A stretch of 64,000 nucleotides of DNA. Origin: Gammaproteobacteria bacterium (lineage in GTDB: Bacteria > Pseudomonadota > Gammaproteobacteria > Pseudomonadales > Azotimanducaceae). The stretch's first letter is position 1. Each line of letters starts with the position of its first letter. Location: positions 1-64,000 of the forward strand of contig JAUIAV010000004.1 in assembly GCA_030425195.1 (NCBI GenBank). The letters run 5' to 3'. The translations under genes and the position numbers were made by a program. The notes under the pieces were generated by a model. That model saw only the letters and a program-made list of their open reading frames with translations, was not told the origin of the DNA and made no database searches. Shown here one piece after another: positions 45,212 through 54,974 of the stretch.

Positions 45212-46822
45212 TCAATCGATCAGCACACCGGGGTTGAGAATTCCGTTCGGGTCCAGCGTCGATTTCACTGCCCTGACAGCTTCCAGGTGCAGGTCCGGCA
45301 CCTGCCGCGTATACCCGCTCCGGTGCATCCGCCCCACCGCGTGATGGTGGGTGACTGTGCCCCCGGCCGAGACCACCGCGTCGGTGGCGGCATCCTTGAT
45401 TTCCTGCCAGACGGTCTGCTCCGAGCCGATGCTCACCGGACCGGAAAAGCTGTAATAGGGTGCGGGCCCATCCGGATACACATGGGTGAACCGGCAGCTG
45501 AGGTGATGCCCCTCGCCCAGGGTCTCGGTGAGCGCCTTCCCTACCCGGGACCGAACCTCGGCATCGAACTCCGGCCACTGATCCCAGGTGATGGCCGTCT
45601 CGAAGGTATCGCTCAGCAGGCCCAGCCCGCTCGTCACCCCTGCGTTCACACCGATGAAGGCCTGCCGCCAGGCACCGACCGCGCCTTCCCGGCCCGTGGC
45701 CCTGCCTGAGCCGTCATCGATGCGGATCGCCCCGTCTTCCACCTGGCCGCCGGCACCGCGGGCGATCTCCACCGCATGGCGGATGTACTCACCCTGAGGC
45801 ACATCGGCCGACTCGAAGCCGATGATCAAGAGACTCTGAGTTCCGTTCAGACCGGCAGAGAGCTGCGCCTCGGCCGGGTCGAGCAGACGGAGATTCGCGG
45901 GCCAGAGTTTGGCCTGCACCACCTGACGGGCGGCATCGGCACCCGAGGCCCAGTCGTCGAACACCAGCCCGGCGGTTGCCCGGAACGTCGGACGTTTCTG
46001 CAGTCGCAGCCAGCATTCGGTGATGATCCCGAGAATCCCCTCCGAGCCCATGACCATTCTGTCAGGGCTGGGTCCGGCCCCGCTTCCCGGTAACCGGCGG
46101 GACTCCCACCAGCCGGCGGGGGTGAGCATCCGGATACTCTCAACGAAATCGTCAATGTGCGTATGGTTGGTGGCGTAGTGGCCGCCGGATCGGGTGGCCA
46201 CCCAGCCGCCAACGGTGGACCAGGGAAAACTCTGCGGGAAGTGCCTCAGCGTGAGCCCTTCCGGGCGCAGCGCATCTTCCAGGTCCGGACCGAACACGCC
46301 GGCCTGAATCCTGGCCGCCCGGGAAACCGGATCGATCTCCAGTACCCGATGGAAGTGGTCGAGGTTGATGGTCACCGCGCTTTCCGAGGATTCGGGCACG
46401 CACACACCCCAGACCACGGAAGTCGCGCCGCCATAGGGTATGGCAGCGTGTCCGTTCGAATCGCACCATTCGAGAACGGCTTCCAGCTCGTCTTCATTGC
46501 GGGGGTGAGCCACCGCATCCGGCGGATGCTCGAACTCGCCACGCAGAGCCTTGAGCAGCTCGAGGGGATGACCGCCATGGGTGTGAAGCACCCGCTCGGC
46601 ATGATCCGTGCTCACGAAGCCACCGAGCGCATCCGGCACCTCCAGGCGGGAGCCGCGAAGGACGATGTCTGCGATCTTCGGTATGGGCGGGGGCGTGACT
46701 TCGCGTCCGAAACGCCTGGACACACTCTCCGCCGCGCTTTTTCTCGCTGCCTCGTCCGGCTCATCCGAGGCAAAGCCCCAGGTCCAGAAGCTGCGGGGTT
46801 CCTGCCATCTGGCGCTGCTCAT
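45212..46822 (-). CDS. FAD-binding oxidase, alkyldihydroxyacetonephosphate synthase-like
   Basis: 536 aa. ATG 46822 has a GGGAGG seven bases upstream; the TTG at 46828 has none. The PCMH-type FAD domain is seen in P-Y-G-G-A-T-S-V-V-W-G and WVATRSGGHYATNHTHIDDFV. The N-terminal S-F-W-T-W-G-F and the active-site H-H-H-A-V-G-R near the end match AGPS, which makes the ether bond of alkyl-DHAP. D-lactate/glycolate-type oxidases are the alternative. No ether-lipid acyltransferase lies beside it. Confidence 0.83.
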   Translation of the reverse strand: MSSARWQEPRSFWTWGFASDEPDEAARKSAAESVSRRFGREVTPPPIPKIADIVLRGSRLEVPDALGGFVSTDHAERVLHTHGGHPLELLKALRGEFEHPPDAVAHPRNEDELEAVLEWCDSNGHAAIPYGGATSVVWGVCVPESSESAVTINLDHFHRVLEIDPVSRAARIQAGVFGPDLEDALRPEGLTLRHFPQSFPWSTVGGWVATRSGGHYATNHTHIDDFVESIRMLTPAGWWESRRLPGSGAGPSPDRMVMGSEGILGIITECWLRLQKRPTFRATAGLVFDDWASGADAARQVVQAKLWPANLRLLDPAEAQLSAGLNGTQSLLIIGFESADVPQGEYIRHAVEIARGAGGQVEDGAIRIDDGSGRATGREGAVGAWRQAFIGVNAGVTSGLGLLSDTFETAITWDQWPEFDAEVRSRVGKALTETLGEGHHLSCRFTHVYPDGPAPYYSFSGPVSIGSEQTVWQEIKDAATDAVVSAGGTVTHHHAVGRMHRSGYTRQVPDLHLEAVRAVKSTLDPNGILNPGVLID

Positions 46823-46888
46823 CCTCAATCCTCCCGGTACGATCCCGAAGGAGAGAATCCGACAATCAGTGGCGCAACCGCAAGCCTG

Positions 46889-47788
46889 TCAGTGGGCCGC
46901 ATCCACCTCTCTACTCGTGGCCTCGACGACCGGCCTGAGCGGCGAATCCCCGGGAACCACCCGCAGCGCCCGGTCGATCAGTTCGCGTGCCCGGGTGACA
47001 TCTCCCTGCGACAGCAGCAGATCGGCCAGGTTGTTGAGCGCACCTGCGTGATCCGGATCTGCCGCCAGCGCCTGCACGAACAGAGTGTTCGCCTGTTCCG
47101 TGTCGCCGTCTTCCCGCAGCTGGTTGGCAGCAGCAAAAGCGAGATCCGCGGCACCTGGCCACCGGGCCGCACCCGCCACGAGCGCCCGCCCCAGATCCTG
47201 TTTGGTGAATGACTGACGGCTGCTCATGACGGCGCGCAGATAGGCGTGTGCTTCTCCTCGAGCAGGCACCTCCCCCGGTTTCACGACCCGCAATGCCCAT
47301 CGATCGGCCAGCGCCCAGGAACGCTCGAAGCGGTCGATCGGCTCCTGGCGTCGCACCTGGCGGCCGGAGCGCAGCAGCACCCTGCGTGCGGTCGGGTCAT
47401 AGCCCACGACCACTGCATAGTGCCAGCGGGGCCACCAGGAGAACCCGAGGTTCTGCAGTACCAGCACCGGCGATCCTGCCGCGACCTCTTCCAGCAGTGC
47501 CGTCAGATCGCCGGGCAGTGGAACCGGTAACCGGCCGTGCCGGCGGGCGGACGCCATGACTTCGAGCTGCAGACTGCCGCGCCGGTCCGGCAGATAGACC
47601 TCCCCCACCAGCGCCTCCGGAGTCGTCGAGACTCCGCTGGCCACGAGAACGGTGGCCAGTGCGGCCGGTCCGCACTGATAGCGGTTCTGCGGGAAGAATG
47701 GCACCCAGGCCAGCTCGGAGGCCGGCGCATCGACAACCGCAGGCGGGTGGGTCGAGCAGGCCTGGGTCAGCGCTGTGAGCGCCAGCAC
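46889..47788 (-). CDS. PA2778-family C39-like cysteine peptidase with TPRs, lipoprotein
   Basis: 299 aa from GTG 47788. Papain-like C39 fold: Q-C-G-P-A-A-L-A-T-V-L (nucleophile Cys), then H-Y-A-V-V-V-G-Y-D (His). The C-terminal 110 residues are TPRs. A lipobox T-Q-A-C occurs at only residue 11, with no basic n-region. In-frame codons upstream (S-K-L-A-V-W) would give a better signal peptide, but no standard start codon is there, so the N-terminus is uncertain. It overlaps nothing and follows the PA2779-like gene by 13 bp. Confidence 0.85.
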   Translation of the reverse strand: MLALTALTQACSTHPPAVVDAPASELAWVPFFPQNRYQCGPAALATVLVASGVSTTPEALVGEVYLPDRRGSLQLEVMASARRHGRLPVPLPGDLTALLEEVAAGSPVLVLQNLGFSWWPRWHYAVVVGYDPTARRVLLRSGRQVRRQEPIDRFERSWALADRWALRVVKPGEVPARGEAHAYLRAVMSSRQSFTKQDLGRALVAGAARWPGAADLAFAAANQLREDGDTEQANTLFVQALAADPDHAGALNNLADLLLSQGDVTRARELIDRALRVVPGDSPLRPVVEATSREVDAAH

Positions 47789-47801
47789 CCAGACCGCGAG
47801 C

Positions 47802-48173
47802 TTAGAAACTGTTGAAGATATTGATGACGCCCGTCAGCTCGAGAATCATGAGGACGAGGAAGACTGCACCGATGAGGGCAAGCGCCGATCCGCCGGCCGG
47901 GAGGTCTTCCATCTGTGCCGCGAGTTGCGACAGCTCCTGATCGGACAGCTGCGCCACGCGGTCCGCCGCGTCGGCAGGGTCGACTCCGAGGGCGATGAGC
48001 TGCGACTGCACCGATTCCTGCGCCAGAACGGCATTCACGGTCTCGATGTGCGCCGCACGGTCGGCGGCACCGAGAAACTCTTCCGTGGTCAGAACCCTGG
48101 CCTCGGCCGCGGGGACGGAGAGGCTGGTGCAGAGAAAAGATATCAGTGCGAACTTGAGGATCAGATCCTTCAT
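47802..48173 (-). CDS. PA2779-family small membrane protein
   Basis: 123 aa. Signal-like N-terminus (LILKFALISFLCTSLSVPAAEA), a helical central region with TDQELSQL-like L-S-D-Q-E-L-S-Q-L, and a C-terminal membrane helix ending V-I-N-I-F-N-S-F. The pairing with a PA2778-type peptidase is conserved in proteobacteria. The function is not known. The start is ATG 48173; the long upstream frame is antisense to the next gene. Confidence 0.85.
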   Translation of the reverse strand: MKDLILKFALISFLCTSLSVPAAEARVLTTEEFLGAADRAAHIETVNAVLAQESVQSQLIALGVDPADAADRVAQLSDQELSQLAAQMEDLPAGGSALALIGAVFLVLMILELTGVINIFNSF

Positions 48174-48287
48174 CGGCAACGGGCTCCGCTCAGGTGAGTC
48201 AGCTTCAATCGGGCGGCAGTATAGCAGAGCGGCCCGTCCATACATGCAGCCCTCCCACTCGTCGGCCCCCTCACCTACACTGCGTCC

Positions 48288-49010
48288 ATGAGACAGGATC
48301 TCCGCCCTTACGCGGTCAAGCGGTTGCACCGGTTCATCGAACGGGCGTACGTGAACCACTTCATCGCCCCGCAGCTCGACGCGCTCGGCAGTCACTACCA
48401 GATCATGAAGCCCTGGCACTTCAAGGTGCATGGATCGAACATCCGCATCGGCGAGAGTCCGCACATCATCACGGCCCGAGACCGCCGCGTGACGCTGACC
48501 ACCTGGCAGTATGGAGACGACGCCGGCCGGATAGACATCGGCGACTACTGCCTGCTCTGCCCCGGTGTGCGCCTGGACTCCGCCATCGGCATCGAGGTGG
48601 GCAGCAACACCATGTTCGCGGCCTCCGCCTACGTCACCGATGCGGACTGGCACGATATCTACGACCGTTCCCGTCCCATCGGCAACCGCGCGCCGGTGGT
48701 GCTGGGGGACAACGTCTGGATCGGAGACAGCGCCATCGTCTGCAAGGGAGTGACGATCGGCGAGAACAGCGTCATCGGTGCCGGTGCGGTCGTGGCCAGC
48801 GATCTTCCCGCCAACGTGATCGCGGCCGGCAATCCGGCCCGGATCATCAGGGAACTCGATCCCGGGAAAGCGCTCACCAGACGGGAAGATCTGCTGAAGG
48901 ACGGCTCTGCACTGGACCGGCAGATCGACGATCTGGATCGATATCTGCTCGCCTCGAACAGCTGGCTGCGCTGGCTGCGAAGCCTGATCAACCCCGGACG
49001 GGGCGACTGA
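48288..49010 (+). CDS. Left-handed beta-helix acyltransferase
   Basis: 240 aa. Hexapeptide repeats (I-D-I-G-D-Y, I-E-V-G-S-N, V-L-G-D-N-V-W-I-G-D, V-T-I-G-E-N-S-V-I-G-A-G-A-V-V) form a prism typical of WcaF/maltose O-acetyltransferase-like enzymes, closed by V-I-A-A-G-N-P-A-R-I-I. The catalytic-type His is in D-A-D-W-H-D. Acceptor unknown. Divergent from PA2779, convergent with queF. Confidence 0.85.
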   Translation: MRQDLRPYAVKRLHRFIERAYVNHFIAPQLDALGSHYQIMKPWHFKVHGSNIRIGESPHIITARDRRVTLTTWQYGDDAGRIDIGDYCLLCPGVRLDSAIGIEVGSNTMFAASAYVTDADWHDIYDRSRPIGNRAPVVLGDNVWIGDSAIVCKGVTIGENSVIGAGAVVASDLPANVIAAGNPARIIRELDPGKALTRREDLLKDGSALDRQIDDLDRYLLASNSWLRWLRSLINPGRGD

Positions 49011-49013
49011 CCA

Positions 49014-49835
49014 CTACTGTCGAGGCAGCCGGATCAACTCCATCTGATCGTCCACGTTCGAACGGAAGGGATTGATGTCGATGCCGCCGCGACGCAGGAA
49101 CCGGCCGCTGATCGAAAGCTGCTCGGGTGCGCATCGGGCCTCGAGATCCATATAGATCTGCTCGATGGTCGCCTCGTGGAAGGCTGCATGGTTGCGGAAG
49201 GACACCAGATAAGCGAGCACGGAGGATCGGGTGATGGGCCGGCCCAGATAACGGATCACCACGGTGGCGAAATCCGGCTGGCCGGTCACGGGACAGAGGC
49301 TCCTGAACAGATTGCTGTGCACCGTCTCCCTGACCATCCGTTCCTCACCGGCTTCCAGCACCAGCAGCTCCGGATTCCGTTCGTACTCGCCGATCTTGAC
49401 GTCCAGTCCGTCCAGGCAGGTACCCGGCGGCTGCGAGACGATCTCGGGAACGCGGCTCAGATCGATGAGCTCCAGCATCACGGGGGCCCGGAAGGCGAGG
49501 CCGAGATCGGAGTTCAGCGTGTTCAGCAGCTCCGCCCGGCTGGCGAACCGGGTCTGCGCAAGAGATCCGAGGTAGAGCTTCAGTGATTTGCTCTCCACGA
49601 TGCAGGGAGAGCTCGCCGGAACCTTGATCCGCATGGTGCTCACCTCCGGCTTGCCGCGCTCGCCGAGCCAGGTCAGCTCGTAGCACATCCAGACGTCTTC
49701 ACCCTGAAACGGGAGCGTCTGGTCGTCGATGCCGTTTTCCGCGCGGGCGGCCGACCGCTCGATGGAGTGGAGCAGTGAAGGTGTGTAGGTGTCGACATAC
49801 TCGGACTGCTTGCCGAGCGGGCTGTCGAGGATCAT
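49014..49835 (-). CDS. queF: NADPH-dependent 7-cyano-7-deazaguanine reductase QueF
   Basis: 273 aa, the bimodular long form of proteobacteria. It reduces preQ0 to preQ1 in queuosine biosynthesis. The catalytic Cys (about residue 77) is in S-P-C-I-V-E-S-K-S-L-K, followed by F-A-S-R-A-E-L. The C-terminal T-fold part has CPVTGQPDFATVVIRYLG. ATG 49835 is chosen because family members start M-x-x-x-P-L-G-K. The 283 bp upstream (49836-50118) shows no gene and no preQ1 riboswitch I can recognise. Confidence 0.94.
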   Translation of the reverse strand: MILDSPLGKQSEYVDTYTPSLLHSIERSAARAENGIDDQTLPFQGEDVWMCYELTWLGERGKPEVSTMRIKVPASSPCIVESKSLKLYLGSLAQTRFASRAELLNTLNSDLGLAFRAPVMLELIDLSRVPEIVSQPPGTCLDGLDVKIGEYERNPELLVLEAGEERMVRETVHSNLFRSLCPVTGQPDFATVVIRYLGRPITRSSVLAYLVSFRNHAAFHEATIEQIYMDLEARCAPEQLSISGRFLRRGGIDINPFRSNVDDQMELIRLPRQ

Positions 49836-50118
49836 GGCGTTTCTCTCGTTTCGGGGCCGGTCGGCGTGCCTGATGCACCCGCGGCCGATCACAACTCCGG
49901 AGTGTCCCGATTCCGGATCGGCCAATTCACCGCATGGGCATCCCGATGTCAACGTCGCGCCGATGAGCGGAGCCGCGTTCGGGGTGAACGGCGGCTGTGA
50001 TGGGAATCATCTGTCATCTAAGTTCACAGCACCTGGCGGCATCCCGGCCGGCCAAAAGATGCACCCAGGATTGAAAAAGTATACGGTGGCCGGCGACCTT
50101 CCGAGACAAGAACAATAA

Positions 50119-51504
50119 ATGCTCGAAACTTTTCAATCACTTGCGACCACATTCTCAAGTTGGGCCTGGGGACCGTGGCTGCTCGTTCTGCTGCTGGGCG
50201 GCGGCTTCTTCTTCCTCGTCTACACCCGCTTCGCACCCTTCCGGCACCTTCCCCATGCCTGGGAACTCATCCGCGGCCGCTACGACGATGAGAACGATCC
50301 GGGGCAGATCTCCCACTTTCAGGCCCTGTCGTCGGCGCTCGCCGGCACCATCGGCATGGGGAATATCGCCGGTGTGGCCCTGGCCATCAGCATCGGTGGT
50401 CCGGGCGCCATCTTCTGGATGTGGGTGACGGCCGTCCTCGGCATCGCCACCAAGTTCTTCACCTGCTCCCTGGCCGTCATGTACCGGGGCCGTGACGATG
50501 CGGGCAACCTGCAGGGCGGGCCCATGTACGTGATCCGCGAAGCCCTGCACCCGCGCCTCAAGTTTCTCGCCTACTGGTTTGCCTTCTTCGGACTGATCGG
50601 TTCCCTGCCTGCGCTGCAGGCGAATCAGCTCACTCAGGTGCTGCGGGACCTGCTCATCACCGAAGGCAGCCTGGTACCCGCGGATACCGACCCCTTCCTG
50701 TTCAACCTGAGCGTGGGGCTGGTTCTCACCCTGATCACTGCCAGCGTGATCTTCGGGGGACTGAGCCGGATCGCCCGCGTCGCCAGCCGGATGGTACCCG
50801 CCATGTCGCTGCTCTATCTCGGAACCACCGCGATCATTCTCCTCCTGAATCTGGAAGCGGTTCCCGGCGTGATCAGTCTGATCATCACCGATGCGTTCAC
50901 GGGCGAGGCGGTAGGCGGCGGCGCGCTGCTCACGGTCATCCTCTATGGCGTGCAGCGCGGCGCCTTCTCCAACGAAGCTGGCCTCGGCACCGAATCTCTG
51001 GCGCATGGTGCTGCCAGAACGAAGGAGCCCATCCGTGAAGGCCTGGTCGCCATGCTCGGCCCCATCGTCGATACGCTGCTGATCTGCACCGCCACCGCCT
51101 CGCTGATTCTGATTTCCGGCGTCTGGCAGGACGGCAGCAACAGTTCCGGCGTAACGCTGACCGCGGCCGCCTTCGGCGCCCTGCTGGGAACGCCCGGACT
51201 GATCGCCATCTACACCTGTGCGATCTGCTTCGCCATCACCACCATGCTCACCTATTCGTTCTACGGCACTCAATGCTCGAGCTTTCTGTTCGGCACCCGC
51301 TCACAGAACCTCTATCGCTGGATCTACGTGAGCTTCATCGTGGTGGCGAGCGTGGTGTCGCTGAAAGCGGCCATCAGCATCATCGATGGCGCCTACGCGA
51401 TGATGGCCATTCCGACCATGACCTCCGCCCTGCTGCTCGCGCCGAAGGTCAAAGCAGCCGCCAGCGACTATTTCCGTCGTCTGGATGCGGCGGAAAGCCC
51501 CTGA
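50119..51504 (+). CDS. Alanine/glycine:cation symporter (AGCS family)
   Basis: 461 aa, about 10-11 helices. Na+-coupled uptake of alanine or glycine. Motifs: G-T-I-G-M-G-N-I-A-G-V-A-L-A-I, GGPGAIFWMW, GRDDAGNLQGGPMYVI, and SNEAGLGTESLAHGAA. Na+ dependence fits the presence of an OadGAB Na+ pump in the same window. ATG 50119 has no strong SD (ACAATAA before it). Confidence 0.92.
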   Translation: MLETFQSLATTFSSWAWGPWLLVLLLGGGFFFLVYTRFAPFRHLPHAWELIRGRYDDENDPGQISHFQALSSALAGTIGMGNIAGVALAISIGGPGAIFWMWVTAVLGIATKFFTCSLAVMYRGRDDAGNLQGGPMYVIREALHPRLKFLAYWFAFFGLIGSLPALQANQLTQVLRDLLITEGSLVPADTDPFLFNLSVGLVLTLITASVIFGGLSRIARVASRMVPAMSLLYLGTTAIILLLNLEAVPGVISLIITDAFTGEAVGGGALLTVILYGVQRGAFSNEAGLGTESLAHGAARTKEPIREGLVAMLGPIVDTLLICTATASLILISGVWQDGSNSSGVTLTAAAFGALLGTPGLIAIYTCAICFAITTMLTYSFYGTQCSSFLFGTRSQNLYRWIYVSFIVVASVVSLKAAISIIDGAYAMMAIPTMTSALLLAPKVKAAASDYFRRLDAAESP

Positions 51505-51592
51505 CCACGGGCGTTTCCGACCCATACGGCCTCCCCGTGACAAAGCTGCGGCGGTTGCCTAGAGTGGCTCCTCCACTGCAATTCATTTGTCG

Positions 51593-54073
51593 ATGAGCCA
51601 GACCACCTCCGTCCCTCTGACAGCCGCCTACCAGCCGCCTGCCGGCGTCTATGACGAGTTCACCGACAACGGGCGGACGCGTGACCACTGGCGTTTTCTG
51701 GAGGAGGTGCTGAACGACCCGGCCAGCCAGTGGGCCGAGGAGCAGGACGCCAGCATCCGCCGCCTGCTGAACGAGAACGCGGTGACCTACTTCGCGGACG
51801 GCACTCTGCGACCCTGGCAGCTGGACGGGCTGCCCTTCGTGCTCGAACCCGGTGAATGGGCGGCACTGGAAACCGGCCTCGTGCAGCGGGCGAACCTGCT
51901 CAACCGGATCGTCGCCGACTTCTACGGTCCGACGAATCTGCTGAAGGGAACACTGCCCCAATCCCTCGTCTTCGCCAATTCGAACTACCTGCTGCCGAGC
52001 GTCGGCTACCGGGCACCGGAACAGACATTTCTGAGTCTGCTCTCGTTCGACCTCGGCCGCACGCCCGACGGTCATTGGCGGGTACTGGCGAATCGGACGG
52101 AAGCCCCGTCGGGTCTCGGCTATGCCCTCGAGAACCGCATGATCATGTCCCGATCGGTGCCGGACCTGTTCGAGCGCGGCAGCATCGCCCGACTCGCTCA
52201 CTTCCTGCGCAGCTACAGCACCGGTATGCAGCAGACGGCACGCCGGATCGGCACCGACGAAGGCCTCTCGGTGATCCTGTCTGCCGGACCCGACCAGTCG
52301 ACCTACTTCGAGCAGGTGTTTCTCGGCCGGTACCTGGGATTCCCCATCGTTGAAGGCGCGGATCTCGCGGTGCAGGGTGGACGCGTTTATCTGAAGACGC
52401 TGGAGGGACTGAAGCCCGTCAATCTGATCATGCGCCAGATAGAGTCCATGGAGATGGATCCGATGGAGCTGGATGCTCAATCGATGCTCGGTGCCCCCGG
52501 CGTGCTTCGGGCCGCCAGTGACGGCAACGTCATGGTGGCCAATGCGGTTGGCAGCGGCGTGGTCGAGAACGATGCCATCATGAGCTTCCTGCCGGGACTC
52601 TGTGAGAACCTGCTGGGCGAGACCCTGTCGCTGCCGAGCCTGGCAACCTGGTGGTGCGGGCAACCGGACGCGCTGGAGCACGTCGTCTCGAATCTCGACA
52701 GGCTCGTCCTCCGTGATGCCTTCGAACGTAAGCCTCTGCTCTCCACCAGCGTGGAGGGATATCTGTCGTCCGACGTGAACGTGAGCGATCCCCTGCCCGT
52801 TGCCGAACGTATCCGGGAGATGCCGTACGCCTATGTCGGCCGGGAATCCATCGCGCTGTCCACCGTGCCCTGCTGGAACCCCGCCGGGCACTGGGAAGCC
52901 GCACCCATGACGCTGCGCATGTACGTGGCCGCCACCGAAGACGGCTATCAGGTGATGCCCGGTGGCCTGGTCAGAGTGGTCACCAGTCAGGGGGATGTGA
53001 GCAAAGACGTCTGGCTGCCGCGCCTGCGCGGCGACGAAATCACCCGTCTGCCCGCCACCGCGCTGCCCACCCGGCGCAGCGACCGGGACCTGCCCAGCCG
53101 GACTGCGGATCATCTGTTCTGGCTTGGGCGGTACCTGGAGCGGACCGAAGGGGCCGTGCGTCTGTACCGGTCCCTGTTCCGCTACATAGCCGGAGAAGGC
53201 CAGATCTCCGATCAGCCGGTGGCGCTGAACATACTCACCCGTCTGCTCTCGTCCATGGACTATCTGTCCACCCATCGGGCCCGGCGGGCCGCGGGGGCCG
53301 GCCGGATGGCCGTCGAACAGGAGCTCTGGAGCATTCTGTTCGACCCGGAAAGCGAAGACGGTCTGGCCCGGGTGCTGGAAAACGTGAACCGGACCGCCGA
53401 GCACGTGCGGGAGCGTCTGTCACGGGATGCCTGGCGCCTGTTCGAAAGCATGCGGCAGGCACCTCAGCTGCGCTGGCGCGTGCATACGGCGGCCGACGTG
53501 GTCCGCCTGCTGGATGATCTCATCGAGAAGCTGTCTGCCGTGAACGGGCAGATCCACGAGAACATGACCCGGGGCTACGGCTGGCGGCTGCTCGAATCGG
53601 GCCGGCGCCTGGAAAGGGGGCAGTTCCTCGTGCGGGTGATCCGGGATCTCTGCACCCGTGAGCCTCAACCGCCCGGCTCCCTGGCTCTGCTGCTGGATCT
53701 CTGCGACAGCACCCTGACCCACCGGTCCCGCTATCAGTCGAATCCCACGCTGACGACGGTGCTGGACCTGATGCTCATCGACGAATCCAATCCCCGCGGT
53801 CTCATCTTTCAGATCGAAACCCTCAAGCGGCACCTGGCGACCATGCCGGGCTGGGAGGGTGAGCGGGGCCTCGCCCCTGCCCAGCGTCTGCTGCTCGCGG
53901 CACAGACGGACCTGTCCCTGGCGGATCTTGACAAGCTGGCAAACGTCCTGAGCAAGACCGGACTGCGCACCCATCTGAACCGGCTGCTCAAGCGAACGGA
54001 AGTGAGCCTGTCGGACCTTCAGGCCGAGCTGACCCGGACCTACTTCGATCCGGTGATCGGTCAGCGTCACTGA
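51593..54073 (+). CDS. Circularly permuted ATP-grasp / alpha-E fusion protein
   Basis: 826 aa. Residues about 1-480 are the circularly permuted ATP-grasp type 2 domain (YDEFTDNGRTRDHWRFLEEVL, RIGTDEGLSVILSAGPDQSTYFEQVFL). Residues about 500-825 are the all-helical alpha-E (DUF403) domain, starting L-P-S-R-T-A-D-H-L-F-W-L-G-R-Y-L-E-R. The ATG at 51593 is preferred over a TTG six bases upstream. It is followed 9 bp later by a transglutaminase. Comparative-genomic work on ATP-grasp systems (Iyer and colleagues) predicted that such triads make a peptide tag; the reaction is not proven. Confidence 0.9.
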   Translation: MSQTTSVPLTAAYQPPAGVYDEFTDNGRTRDHWRFLEEVLNDPASQWAEEQDASIRRLLNENAVTYFADGTLRPWQLDGLPFVLEPGEWAALETGLVQRANLLNRIVADFYGPTNLLKGTLPQSLVFANSNYLLPSVGYRAPEQTFLSLLSFDLGRTPDGHWRVLANRTEAPSGLGYALENRMIMSRSVPDLFERGSIARLAHFLRSYSTGMQQTARRIGTDEGLSVILSAGPDQSTYFEQVFLGRYLGFPIVEGADLAVQGGRVYLKTLEGLKPVNLIMRQIESMEMDPMELDAQSMLGAPGVLRAASDGNVMVANAVGSGVVENDAIMSFLPGLCENLLGETLSLPSLATWWCGQPDALEHVVSNLDRLVLRDAFERKPLLSTSVEGYLSSDVNVSDPLPVAERIREMPYAYVGRESIALSTVPCWNPAGHWEAAPMTLRMYVAATEDGYQVMPGGLVRVVTSQGDVSKDVWLPRLRGDEITRLPATALPTRRSDRDLPSRTADHLFWLGRYLERTEGAVRLYRSLFRYIAGEGQISDQPVALNILTRLLSSMDYLSTHRARRAAGAGRMAVEQELWSILFDPESEDGLARVLENVNRTAEHVRERLSRDAWRLFESMRQAPQLRWRVHTAADVVRLLDDLIEKLSAVNGQIHENMTRGYGWRLLESGRRLERGQFLVRVIRDLCTREPQPPGSLALLLDLCDSTLTHRSRYQSNPTLTTVLDLMLIDESNPRGLIFQIETLKRHLATMPGWEGERGLAPAQRLLLAAQTDLSLADLDKLANVLSKTGLRTHLNRLLKRTEVSLSDLQAELTRTYFDPVIGQRH

Positions 54074-54082
54074 GCAGCGGCC

Positions 54083-54952
54083 GTGGAATATCAGATTCAG
54101 CACACCACACGATTCACCTACGAGCAGCCCGTCGGCAGTTCCTACCAGACCCTTCATCTGACGCCGAGATCGTTCGACCGGCAGCTGGTGAATCGTGCCG
54201 CTGTCAGGGTGACACCGGAACCGCTCAGCCAGGAAACGCGGATCGATTTTTTCGGCAATTCGGTCACCGATCTGTTCATACGGAATCCGCATGACGAGCT
54301 CACCATCTTTTCCGAGTCGAACGTGGTGGTCACCGCCAACGAAGGCGTGCTGCTGGATCTCAGTCCGAGCTGGGAAACCACCACCCAGGTCGCACGCAGC
54401 GCCCTGACCGATGATGCGCGGGAAGCCGGCCGGTTCTGCTTCCCGTCACCCCATGTGGAGCTGGCCGGCGCCCGCGACTATGCGCGCCCGCTCATGGCTC
54501 CCGGCAAACCGCTCCTACGGCTGGCCATGGAGCTGACCGAACGGATCCATACCGACTTCGAATATCGCGGTGGGGTCACCGACGTACACACGCCGGTCCC
54601 CGACGTGCTGGCATCTCGCGCTGGCGTCTGCCAGGATTTTGCCCATCTGGGTCTTGCCTGCCTGCGGGCCTGGGGTCTGCCTGCCCGCTACGTGAGCGGC
54701 TATCTGCTCACCCGGCCACCCGAAGGGCAGGCCAGGCTGACCGGGGCCGATGCCTCCCATGCCTGGTTTTCCGTCTGGTGTCCTGAATTCGGCTGGGTGG
54801 ACTTCGACCCCACCAACAATCTCAAGACCCACGCGGAGCACATCACGATCGGCTGGGGCAGAGATTACAGCGACGTCAGCCCCACCCGGGGACACATCCA
54901 CGGCGGCGGTGCACAGCAGCTCGACGTGGCGGTGGATGTGATTCCGGTCTGA
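54083..54952 (+). CDS. Transglutaminase-like cysteine protease family protein
   Basis: 289 aa, GTG start. N-terminal bacterial transglutaminase beta domain (Y-Q-I-Q-H-T-T-R-F-T-Y), then the catalytic core: Cys in S-R-A-G-V-C-Q-D-F-A-H, His in D-A-S-H-A-W-F-S-V-W, Asp in W-V-D-F-D-P-T-N. The neighbour ATP-grasp/alpha-E gene and 9-bp spacing show one operon. It probably cleaves or transfers the amide product of the ATP-grasp enzyme. Confidence 0.92.
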   Translation: MEYQIQHTTRFTYEQPVGSSYQTLHLTPRSFDRQLVNRAAVRVTPEPLSQETRIDFFGNSVTDLFIRNPHDELTIFSESNVVVTANEGVLLDLSPSWETTTQVARSALTDDAREAGRFCFPSPHVELAGARDYARPLMAPGKPLLRLAMELTERIHTDFEYRGGVTDVHTPVPDVLASRAGVCQDFAHLGLACLRAWGLPARYVSGYLLTRPPEGQARLTGADASHAWFSVWCPEFGWVDFDPTNNLKTHAEHITIGWGRDYSDVSPTRGHIHGGGAQQLDVAVDVIPV

Positions 54953-54974
54953 TACTCACCCTTCAGGAGGACCC

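Noticed and set aside
49836-50118. preQ1 riboswitch upstream of queF
   Set aside because: No conserved preQ1 aptamer core or matching hairpin could be seen in this gap.
51449-53404. 651-aa minus-strand open frame
   Set aside because: Antisense to the ATP-grasp/alpha-E gene; His/Gln/Arg-rich shadow typical of GC-rich DNA.
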